Below, one piece after another: positions 35,562-43,376 of a DNA stretch of 64,000 bases. Origin of the DNA: Planctomycetes bacterium UBA7888 (GTDB lineage Bacteria > Planctomycetota > UBA1135); NCBI GenBank assembly GCA_002500505.1, contig DLRM01000035.1:45421-109420 (forward strand), in the 5' to 3' direction. The notes beneath the pieces are model-generated. The model was not told the origin of the DNA. It worked only from the letters and a program-made list of their open reading frames with translations, and ran no database searches. How positions within the stretch are numbered: position 1 is the stretch's first letter; each line of letters opens with the position of its first letter. Position numbers and translations under genes: made by a program.

Positions 35562-37438
35562 CGAATCTCACCAAGGGCTTCCAGAAGGGAAATCGGTGCG
35601 TCCACTTTGTTGAAGGGGGCCGCAATCTGAAAGCCCCCCACCTTTCCATGAAGAGATTCCAGGGTACGGCGAGCAATTTCTAATCCACATTCTTGATCCG
35701 TTCCGGCTTCATGAGCACGCCGCATTTCCTCCAGGATGGAATTCGGGATTTCGACACCTGGAACTTCAGATGCCAAAAATTCGGCATTCCGAAGAGAACG
35801 CAAAGGCCACACTCCCGCAAGGATAGGTGGAGCATTTTCAGGCAAAGCCTTCAAAAAACTCTCAAAGCTTTCAATGTCAAAAATGGGTTGTGTAATCGCA
35901 AAATCAATTCCCGCCTCCATTTTCCAAGCAAAGCGTTCTAGTTCTCGCTCGGCGTCCAAGGCCGTTGGGTTCAAAGCGGCTCCCACGGTGAAATGCGTTT
36001 GTGCATCTAGAGCATTCCCACCCAAATCCAATCCATGATTAAGATTGTCAATAATATTGCAAAGCCCAATAGAATCCACGTCAAAGACGGCAGTCAAATC
36101 AGGGTAATTCCCTTGGTAAGGGGGATCCCCTGTAATTACTAGCAAGTTCCGCAAACCCAAAGCTTCAGCCCCCATCAAGTCGGACTGCATGCCCAGCAAG
36201 TTGCGGTCGCGGCAACAAAAATGCAGAAGAGTCTCCACGCCGGCTTCTTTTTGCAGAACCGTCGCCGAAGCCATGTTGCTCACTCGAGCCGATGCCCGTG
36301 GCCCATCTGGCAAGTTGATGAGGTCTGCACCGGCAGCTTTCAATTCGCGGGCGGATTGACGAAGCGCATCCAAGTTGGGGGTCCGAGGCGGAACAAGTTC
36401 CACGCTCACAGGGCACGCCCCATCAGAAAGCAAACGGCCAAATCCCGAACGTGCGCGCAAAGGCATGGGCTTCTGCGGCCGCTCAGCTTCCTTTGAGACA
36501 ACGCGGGGAGTTTCTGGAGCTCCCCTCTCTTGGGCACCTACCGCACGAGCCGCCTGGGCCATAGCTCGAATATGTTCAGCAGTCGTTCCACAACATCCAC
36601 CCAACATACGACCACCTGCTTGCAAAAATCTTCGAGCAAATCGCGCAAAGTAATCCGGGTTGTTTTCGTAAAAAACTCGACCATCCATTTGGCGAGGAAC
36701 GCCGGCATTTGGCCTTGCTGAAACGGGAAGAGAAGTTGCCGCAATCATTTCCCGGGCTGCATTCAAAATCATCCGAGGTCCCCCGGAACAATTCACTCCC
36801 AACACATCGGCGCCAGCGCTTTCCAGCCGCTGAACGGCTGCTCCAAGATCGGTCCCGTACATGGTCCGGGCTTCTCGGTTCACCGCAAGATGTGCAAAAA
36901 CGGGAACCGAACAGGCCTCCTTGGCTGCAGAAACCGCTTCGACCAATTCAGTTGAAGACGAAAAGGTTTCAAAGGAGATGCCATCTACTCCCGAGTCCAC
37001 CAATACCTGAATAACCTTTAAAAATTCAGCCCGAGCTTCCTTGCGACCTAAACGACCAAGAGGTTCAATCTCAACCCCCAAGGGGCCAACTGCCCCAATC
37101 ACCCAGGTGTTTTCTGTAGCCGTCACCTGTGCGCGCTCCACCCCCGCCTTTAGAAGCTCTTGCAATCGGCCTTCCAAACCATGCCGCCCCAGCTTGAAGG
37201 AGTTAGCTGCAAAGGTGTTCGTATGAATCCCGCTTGCGCCGACATCTAAAAACTCTTTATGAATCGCTTCTACCCATTCAGGGTTCTCCACACTCGCCAA
37301 TTCAAAGCAACGGTCAAAAGGAAGTCCTCGATTGTTCAGCTGAGTGCCCATGGCACCATCAAAAACAAAAACTTCGCGCGTAATAGCTTGCGCCAGATTT
37401 TGGCGACCGCTATCGGAGGATTCAGAAGGAGTAATCAT
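35558..37438 (-). CDS. Bifunctional homocysteine S-methyltransferase/methylenetetrahydrofolate reductase (YitJ-like)
   Basis: Protein of 626 residues. The N-terminal half (20-300) is a betaine-homocysteine/MetH-type methyltransferase with zinc cysteines C-x(n)-GGCCGTT (the GVNCSGGP and MLGGCCGTTAEH motifs). The C-terminal half (about 340-620) is an MTHFR barrel (VSVELVPPRTPN, NLLVITGDPP, FAITQPIFD). It supplies methyltetrahydrofolate to MetH. The YitJ family has the same architecture. The gene lies downstream of the SAM-I riboswitch. No clear Shine-Dalgarno precedes its ATG. Confidence 0.93.
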   Translation of the reverse strand: MITPSESSDSGRQNLAQAITREVFVFDGAMGTQLNNRGLPFDRCFELASVENPEWVEAIHKEFLDVGASGIHTNTFAANSFKLGRHGLEGRLQELLKAGVERAQVTATENTWVIGAVGPLGVEIEPLGRLGRKEARAEFLKVIQVLVDSGVDGISFETFSSSTELVEAVSAAKEACSVPVFAHLAVNREARTMYGTDLGAAVQRLESAGADVLGVNCSGGPRMILNAAREMIAATSLPVSARPNAGVPRQMDGRVFYENNPDYFARFARRFLQAGGRMLGGCCGTTAEHIRAMAQAARAVGAQERGAPETPRVVSKEAERPQKPMPLRARSGFGRLLSDGACPVSVELVPPRTPNLDALRQSARELKAAGADLINLPDGPRASARVSNMASATVLQKEAGVETLLHFCCRDRNLLGMQSDLMGAEALGLRNLLVITGDPPYQGNYPDLTAVFDVDSIGLCNIIDNLNHGLDLGGNALDAQTHFTVGAALNPTALDAERELERFAWKMEAGIDFAITQPIFDIESFESFLKALPENAPPILAGVWPLRSLRNAEFLASEVPGVEIPNSILEEMRRAHEAGTDQECGLEIARRTLESLHGKVGGFQIAAPFNKVDAPISLLEALGEIR

Positions 37439-37465
37439 GGGCTCGTGACGAAGGGACCAAAGCCC
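37439..37465 (-). promoter_or_regulatory. Hairpin directly before the methyltransferase/MTHFR start codon
   Basis: On the minus strand GGGCT (37465-37461) can pair with AGCCC (37443-37439), the latter ending at the ATG. No U-run follows, so if it takes part in riboswitch control the control would be at translation. Short stem, weak prediction. Confidence 0.3.
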
Positions 37466-37470
37466 GATTC

Positions 37471-37568
37471 GCCATCATTCGCTTTTGCGTAGGTATTGCC
37501 ACCGAACCTTTCGGCAGGTTGGCCGAGCTTCAAAGGGCCTATCCCTCAGCTCATCTGGATGACCAGCG
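37471..37568 (-). ncRNA. SAM-I (S-box) riboswitch
   Basis: The minus strand carries the S-box core in order: GAGC-TGAGGGATAGGCCCTTTGAA-GCTC (P2 with the kink-turn and GGCCC pseudoknot segment), CCAACCT-loop-AGGTT (P3), GGTGGCAATACC (SAM-binding P3/J3-4 region), CGCAAAAGCG (P4), and closing P1 strands TGGTCATC and GATGGCGA. It sits 32 bases before a methionine-biosynthesis operon, which is the classic target. A TATATT at 37570-37575 could be the -10 box, placing transcription start at the edge of P1. Confidence 0.88.
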
Positions 37569-37606
37569 TAATATAGCCACGCCACCCTATTCCAACCACT
37601 TTCCCA

Positions 37607-37849
37607 TCAATGCCGTCGCCATCTCAATGGAATTAAAATGCAAAATAAAATTGCAACAAGTGCCCATCCAACGGTCCAACCGATGTGCTGAGATTCGCCC
37701 CAGGCGTGGAGAGCCCCGACCCCTCCCTGCAGAATGAGCACAAACCCCACTAGCGAAAACGCCCACTTTGGAACATTTCCAGACCGAAACCAGGTCAAGG
37801 GCAACAGAACGATTCCCACAAGAACTCCAAACAAAATGATGTGCCCCAT
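37607..37849 (-). CDS. Small hydrophobic protein, unknown function
   Basis: Reading frame of 80 residues with three probable membrane helices (2-18, 30-46, 56-74) and a basic end (RWRRH). No family is recognised. It lies between the SAM-riboswitch operon and a divergent metallopeptidase-like gene. No clear ribosome site, so the gene is only moderately supported. Confidence 0.45.
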   Translation of the reverse strand: MGHIILFGVLVGIVLLPLTWFRSGNVPKWAFSLVGFVLILQGGVGALHAWGESQHIGWTVGWALVAILFCILIPLRWRRH

Positions 37850-37897
37850 AAAAGCAACTTACAACATCCTGAACTCCAAGCCAATTTCGTTTAGGCT

Positions 37898-39241
37898 ATG
37901 GGGGTGATTCTTTCCACCGCGGCCCTCGCAATTGGCCTTTTACCACTCCAGGAAAACTTCTCGGAAGACCTCTCCTTTGCCCCACCAGCCCGAGAAGTGG
38001 ACGGCTTACTAGGCGTTCCGATGGATATCCAGTCCCTTTCTGCCACTCTTATTTTTGACCTTGAGGCCCGGACCAAGGAGGCCACAGCAGACTTAGTTTT
38101 TAAAGTAGGGGAAACAGGATATCCCATCTTTGATATTCGTCAGAACATTCGATCTGCGACCCTTGATATGAAGCCTATTAAGCCAGAAACCATTTCGATT
38201 TTTGACATGGGCCCACAATCCGGAACCATGCGCCTCCTTGAGTGGGAAATCCAAGCGGGTGCGCCAAGCATTTTGCAACTGGCCTACGACCTTGAGACTC
38301 CTGATGCGCCTGCTGCACGCGGCGCCCTAAAACGCGAGAAAGGGTTATTTTTTAGCACGAACTTTACAGATCTGAAACCAGGTCGCTATTTGGAACAGTG
38401 GTTCCCCTCTAATCTCATTTATGACCGCTTCGCTTTCGAGTTGGAACTTCAACTTAAAAACGCCAAGCACGAGCACTTGATTTTCACAAACGCCGAGGTG
38501 GAAGAGATCGGAAATCACAATTGGCGACTCCGCTGGCCACCTCACACCACGGCCTTTTCCCCCATGTTGGTCATCGCTCCCAAGGATGACATTGAAGTCT
38601 CCACAAAAACGGTCAAGCTCACGAAAGGGCAAAAAGTAAAAGTTACAGTCGCTCAAGACAATAAGTCCACGGGGTCCTTGAAATCATCCCATAAAAAGGT
38701 AGCAGAGGCTCTCAAAGATTTCAGCAAAACGGTAGGCCCCTGGCCGCATGGAAATCGTTGCACGGTTTATGTACGTAACTCCTCTGGCTCCATGGAATAC
38801 GACGGTGCCACCACAACAGCCTATGGCGCCATTAGGCATGAGATTTTCCACAGTTGGTTTGGTCGCGGCGTAAAACCTCGCTCTCAAAACGACGCTTGGT
38901 GGGATGAGGCCTGGGATGTTTGGTTTGCAGATGGCGGTCGTTATTCCCGTATGGATTTCTCAAAACCCGGAAAAGCGATCACTCTTTGCGGATCAAATCC
39001 TTGGAATCGAACCACCGCGGGGCAATCTTACGGCAAGGGTGCTCAATTTTTTGCCCGCGTGGCTCATCTGATTGGAGAAAAGAAACTCCGTTCAATCATG
39101 AGCGATTTCTTTCAAGAAAATGCGCTTCAAACAGCTTCAACTCAAGAAATGGAAGCCTTCCTCATTGAAAAAAGTGGGAATAGTAAACTACAGGCTCTTT
39201 TCAACCGTTATGTTTACGGTCAAGACGACCTGAGCGACTAA
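37898..39241 (+). CDS. Secreted M1-like (gluzincin) metallopeptidase
   Basis: Protein of 447 residues. A short hydrophobic leader precedes the mature region. The zinc site is HEIFH followed after 18 residues by Glu in WWDEAW, matching HExxH-x18-E of M1 and related gluzincins. SSGSMEYDG resembles the GxMEN exopeptidase motif but with Tyr for Asn. The N-terminal beta domain (40-250) fits the M1 saddle. It overlaps the convergent ThuA gene by four bases. The peptidase family is inferred from motif and layout. Confidence 0.75.
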   Translation: MGVILSTAALAIGLLPLQENFSEDLSFAPPAREVDGLLGVPMDIQSLSATLIFDLEARTKEATADLVFKVGETGYPIFDIRQNIRSATLDMKPIKPETISIFDMGPQSGTMRLLEWEIQAGAPSILQLAYDLETPDAPAARGALKREKGLFFSTNFTDLKPGRYLEQWFPSNLIYDRFAFELELQLKNAKHEHLIFTNAEVEEIGNHNWRLRWPPHTTAFSPMLVIAPKDDIEVSTKTVKLTKGQKVKVTVAQDNKSTGSLKSSHKKVAEALKDFSKTVGPWPHGNRCTVYVRNSSGSMEYDGATTTAYGAIRHEIFHSWFGRGVKPRSQNDAWWDEAWDVWFADGGRYSRMDFSKPGKAITLCGSNPWNRTTAGQSYGKGAQFFARVAHLIGEKKLRSIMSDFFQENALQTASTQEMEAFLIEKSGNSKLQALFNRYVYGQDDLSD

Positions 39242-40284
39242 TCGGATTCCCAAGGAGAGCCGTCTCGATAATCCTCAGGGTAATACCCTTCTCGGTAACC
39301 CCCAAACCCAAATGATGTTGGGGCCCAAGGCCCAATCATTTCTGCGGCTAGCCCCGTGACAGGAATATCCTCTTCAAGCCGGAGGCACCAAGCCGAGGCA
39401 TTCATAAACAATCGTCTCAAATCCTCACTAGACCAATCTTGTGCTGCGCCCATCGTAGTCACAAAAACCCTCTGAGTACCTTCCTGAGAGACTGGTCGAT
39501 TGCGAATCCAAGCTACAGGATGCATAGGGTTATTCTTTGGACTCTCAAGAATGGCGGACGAAGAGGACATTCCTTCAAGCACCGCACCATTTAGCAGTAT
39601 CAAGGCATCATCCGGCAATTTCCGAATGGCGTAAACATCAGTTGGCCCAAAGACATCCTTGACTCCACGGAGAACGGGGTGCATTGAATTGGCTTTCGCA
39701 ATAACTCCCCGTGTCGCCTGTTTTCCATGGTTGCCATGATGTGCAATCCAGGTCTCGCCAAAAATTTCTCTACCAAATCCACCAGAGGGTTCTTTACTTT
39801 TCCAACTCCACTTCGCGTACGGGCTGGATGGATTCTTGATGTAATTGAATGCATGAGTTGAAGTCCGGATTCCGATGATTGGCTTTCCGGATTCAACAAA
39901 GTCCAGAACAACTTTCATATCTTCATCTGGCAATTCGCGAAATCTCCATTGCATCACAAGAAGATCTGCATCCTTAATCTGCTTAATCCCAGGAATATTA
40001 GACAAGTTGTCGGGGTCCACCATTCCCGTTTCAGGGTCTTGGCTAAACAAAACAACTGTCTCAAAACCATGGTGCTCCGAAAGTAGGCGGGCCAACATCG
40101 GAAGGGACTCTTCCGATCGATATTCCTCATCGCCTGAAACAAAAACAATTCGATAACCATCTCCAATCCCTTCACCTCCCGGAAAGTGAAGCCAGCGGGT
40201 ATCTTCATTGCGTGGTGACACACAAGATGATAAGCACAAAAACAGCAACGAGAATAAAAATTGGGGGGCGGGAAGGCAAACCAT
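39238..40284 (-). CDS. ThuA-like domain lipoprotein
   Basis: Lipoprotein of 348 residues (lipobox LSSC near residue 21) with a flavodoxin/glutamine-amidotransferase-like ThuA fold: RIVFVSGDEEYRSEESLPMLARLL, DADLLVMQW and GKPIIGIRTSTHAF. ThuA-like proteins are common next to PVC-type dehydrogenases and DUF1080 proteins in planctomycetes; the founding ThuA is linked to trehalose uptake or metabolism. Exact substrate unknown. Confidence 0.85.
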   Translation of the reverse strand: MVCLPAPQFLFSLLFLCLSSCVSPRNEDTRWLHFPGGEGIGDGYRIVFVSGDEEYRSEESLPMLARLLSEHHGFETVVLFSQDPETGMVDPDNLSNIPGIKQIKDADLLVMQWRFRELPDEDMKVVLDFVESGKPIIGIRTSTHAFNYIKNPSSPYAKWSWKSKEPSGGFGREIFGETWIAHHGNHGKQATRGVIAKANSMHPVLRGVKDVFGPTDVYAIRKLPDDALILLNGAVLEGMSSSSAILESPKNNPMHPVAWIRNRPVSQEGTQRVFVTTMGAAQDWSSEDLRRLFMNASAWCLRLEEDIPVTGLAAEMIGPWAPTSFGFGGYREGYYPEDYRDGSPWESD

Positions 40285-40314
40285 GAGTGAGGCAAGGGTA
40301 ACCTTTACCTCTAC

Positions 40315-43158
40315 ATGAAGACTCTCTTCCCCAAGATAATTCTAGGTTGCCTCCTTCTCCCCGCCTGCGGTCAAGAAACGAGCTTTTTTCAACCTGAGGA
40401 CCACCTTGTCATTCTTGGCGGAGGAATCGCCGACAGAATGCAGCATGATGGATGGCTAGAGACGATACTGCAGACAGAAACAATCGGGTTAAATCTCACC
40501 ATCCGAAACCATGGGTTCACTGGCGACCGAATCGACCATCGCCCAAGAAATAAAGACTTCCTCGGCCCGAATGAATACCTCCAATTATCTGGCGCTACTG
40601 TTATTTTCGCCATGTTTGGCTACAACGAGTCCTTTGACGAAGACCCCTTGGTTTTCAAAGATGCCATCTCAAACTGGATTCAGCAAACACAATCTCAAGA
40701 CTACTCTGGAAAGGGGCCACCAAGAATTCTTCTCATTTCCCCCACAGCCCACCAAAATCTCGAGAATCCGAACTTCCCTGATGGTTCTTTGAACAATCCC
40801 CGCCTTGCTGCAACAGCCGCGGCAATGGAAGAGGCCGCCCGCGAAGCCGGTGTTGAATTTATTGACCTTTTCACACCCACACTACATCACTATTCGATGA
40901 GCAAAGATGCCTTCACCATCAACGGTGTTCATTTGAATTCTCAAGGCAACAGGCTTGTTGCGGGAATTATCGCCGACAAGCTCTTCGGTAAAGAAAAGGC
41001 CCGACTCAAAAACAATTTGGAGACCCTCCGAAGTGCTGTATTGGATAAAAATTGGCATTGGTACAACCGATATCGGGCCACGGATGGGAACGATGTCTGG
41101 GGATCTCGGGCGGACTTAAAGTTCACCAATGAGCAATCCAATCGAGACGTTCTCCAGCACGAACTATCTCAGCTTGATGTCATGGCAAGGAATCGAGACG
41201 AGGTTATCTGGAAAATCGCAAAGGGAGAAAACGCAATAGCAGATGACAGCAATGTTCCAGAATCTGTAAAAGTCATCACAAATTTAGACAAGGAACAGCT
41301 CCAAGGTGGCATTAGCAAACTTGGAGATGGGTCCTACTTAGGCGGGATAGAAGCAATCGAAAAAATGACGCTTCAAGATGGCCTTGAAGCCAATCTATTC
41401 GCCTCAGAAGAAATGTTTCCAGAAATGGTCAACCCAGTGCAACTCGGCGTTGACCCAAAAGGCCGCATGTGGGTTGCGGCGTGGAAAACTTATCCAAAAT
41501 GGGAGCCCATGAAAAAGATGGATGATCGCTTAATCATTCTTCCGGATGACAACCGGGACGGTGTGGCCGATCGAGCAATTACCTTCGCCTATGTCCATAA
41601 CCCAACTGGATTTGAATTCTGGAATGGGGGCGTCATTGTTGCATCAACACCTGGCCTTATCTTCCTCAAAGATACCGATGGTGATGACATCGCCGATGTT
41701 CGTTATCGAATCCTTGATGGGCTAGATTCGGCAGACACGCACCATGCCGCAAATAACTTTGTTTTAGGGCCTGATGGTTCTCTTTACTATCAAAGAGGAA
41801 TTTTCCTCGTTTCAAATGTTGAGACGCCTTGGCAAACAAACCAAGAATCTACAAGGTCCGGCATGTATCGTTTCAACCCACGAACTCATGAGTTCAGCTT
41901 CCATGCCGAAAATAGCCCCAACCCACACGGCATTGGCTTTGATTATTGGGGATACCACTACGCTACTGATGGAACAGGCGGGCGGGCATTTCAAGTTGTC
42001 AGTAATGGAGATGGAAGCTTCAAAATGCGGAAGCTTCTCAATCAAACAGTACGACCGGTTGCATCCAGTGGAATCCTTTCAAGCAGCCACTTCCCGGAAT
42101 CATTTCAAGGGAACTTCCTACTCTGCAACACTATTGCCTTTTTGGGATTAAAGCAATACAAGCTGGATTTTGACACAGTAACAGGGGAAGCAAATGGGAC
42201 TGAGGTGGAGGATCTTCTCGCCTCCCAAGATCCGAACTTCCGGCCAACAGATTTCGAAGTTGGCGACGATGGTGCCTTGTATGTTTCGGACTGGTGCAAC
42301 TCAATTGTTGGACATATGCAACATAATGTTCGAGATCCAGAGAGAGACCATGCCCACGGTCGAATATACCGGATTACGGCAAAGGACCGCCCACTGGCCA
42401 CACATGTCTCAGTCTCTGGCCGCCCAATCCCAGAACTCCTTGATTTACTCAAGAGCCCTATCAATGGAATTCGGCACCGAGTGCGTGTTGAATTGTCCGC
42501 AAGGAATAGCGAAGAAGTGATTCGCCTGACTCAAGAGTGGGCCTCCAAATTTGATATTCGCGATGAAAGCGATGCCCATCATCTCCTTGAGGCTTTGTGG
42601 ATTCATCAGCAACATAATGCAAAAAATCAAGATTTGCTCAACACGCTTCTCAACTCCCCCAACGCACATGCTCGAATCGCTGCGAGGAGGGTCGAAGGAA
42701 TGTGGACTCATGCCCAATCAAAGCCAAACGCCTTAAATGAAACGAGAGGTCTTGGAACAAAGAGCCAACCGGCGCCAACTCCTCCGGAGGGATCGATTGC
42801 CCTCCAAACGGTCCCTGAAAAAATGAGCTACGACCTTGAATCTTTTGAGGTTCAAGCGGGTGCACCTGTAAAGCTATGGTTTTTCAACCCAGATTTTATG
42901 CCGCACAATTTGATTATCGGGATGCCCGATTCTTCCGAAGAGCTCGGTCTTGCTGCTGAGGCTCTTGGGGCAGCGGGCTTCAACCAAGGCTTTGTCCCAA
43001 CAAGCGAAAAAATCATTGCGAGCTCAAGACTCCTAAATCATATGGAGAGCCAGATTATTGAATTTACAGCACCCGAAAAAATTGGGGAATATGACTACGT
43101 CTGCACTTTTCCTGGCCACTGGAAACTTATGCAGGGGAAAATGATTGTTCGCCCATAG
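40315..43158 (+). CDS. PVC-type dehydrogenase with SGNH-like N-terminus and azurin-like C-terminal domain
   Basis: Lipoprotein-like (LLPAC) protein of 947 residues. Residues 25-230 are an SGNH-like domain whose block I reads GGGIADRM and block V INGVHLN, so the usual Ser/Asp nucleophile pair is not evident. Residues 350-720 form a beta-propeller of the PVC membrane-bound dehydrogenase family (VNPVQLGVDPKGRMWVAAW, DDNRDGVADRAITF). Residues 837-947 form a type 1 copper domain: H864 in MPHNL, C930, H935 and M939. The H-C gap of 66 and C-x4-H-x3-M spacing are those of azurin. It is probably a periplasmic sugar or polyol oxidase that passes electrons to copper. Confidence 0.82.
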   Translation: MKTLFPKIILGCLLLPACGQETSFFQPEDHLVILGGGIADRMQHDGWLETILQTETIGLNLTIRNHGFTGDRIDHRPRNKDFLGPNEYLQLSGATVIFAMFGYNESFDEDPLVFKDAISNWIQQTQSQDYSGKGPPRILLISPTAHQNLENPNFPDGSLNNPRLAATAAAMEEAAREAGVEFIDLFTPTLHHYSMSKDAFTINGVHLNSQGNRLVAGIIADKLFGKEKARLKNNLETLRSAVLDKNWHWYNRYRATDGNDVWGSRADLKFTNEQSNRDVLQHELSQLDVMARNRDEVIWKIAKGENAIADDSNVPESVKVITNLDKEQLQGGISKLGDGSYLGGIEAIEKMTLQDGLEANLFASEEMFPEMVNPVQLGVDPKGRMWVAAWKTYPKWEPMKKMDDRLIILPDDNRDGVADRAITFAYVHNPTGFEFWNGGVIVASTPGLIFLKDTDGDDIADVRYRILDGLDSADTHHAANNFVLGPDGSLYYQRGIFLVSNVETPWQTNQESTRSGMYRFNPRTHEFSFHAENSPNPHGIGFDYWGYHYATDGTGGRAFQVVSNGDGSFKMRKLLNQTVRPVASSGILSSSHFPESFQGNFLLCNTIAFLGLKQYKLDFDTVTGEANGTEVEDLLASQDPNFRPTDFEVGDDGALYVSDWCNSIVGHMQHNVRDPERDHAHGRIYRITAKDRPLATHVSVSGRPIPELLDLLKSPINGIRHRVRVELSARNSEEVIRLTQEWASKFDIRDESDAHHLLEALWIHQQHNAKNQDLLNTLLNSPNAHARIAARRVEGMWTHAQSKPNALNETRGLGTKSQPAPTPPEGSIALQTVPEKMSYDLESFEVQAGAPVKLWFFNPDFMPHNLIIGMPDSSEELGLAAEALGAAGFNQGFVPTSEKIIASSRLLNHMESQIIEFTAPEKIGEYDYVCTFPGHWKLMQGKMIVRP

Positions 43159-43188
43159 CCCATCAGAATAGGGTGCGAATTCAACAAC

Positions 43189-43293
43189 CTATTCCTCGGT
43201 ACGGATTTGCTTAATCAGAGCGTCAGCAAGCAAGGCGGCGGTGTTTGGACCGTGGCGCAAAAACAGGCTTGGATCCACCACCTACAGTTCGCA
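43189..43293 (-). pseudogene. Remnant of a GMC oxidoreductase C-terminus
   Basis: Read on the minus strand from 43293: C-E-L-stop-V-V-D-P-S-L-F..., then PNTAALLADALIKQI ending at a stop (43191-43189). The C-x-L-x-VVDxSxF...PNTA...A...I pattern is the GMC C-terminal motif (NLYVVDxSxF, NPxxTxxALA), with the Tyr position now TAG. Nothing of the N-terminal part remains. The rest of the 218-base gap shows nothing I recognise. Confidence 0.4.
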
Positions 43294-43376
43294 TAGAGTT
43301 ACAGTCTAGCCAAGCCTTTCGCCCTGTTGACTCATGATGCGAATCGAAAACCCACAGTAGTTTTCAAAAAAGTCCC

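Noticed and set aside
37570..37600. A full sigma-70 promoter before the SAM riboswitch
   Set aside because: The TATATT -10-like box is acceptable, but no -35 element with normal spacing is convincing, so I do not list a separate promoter.
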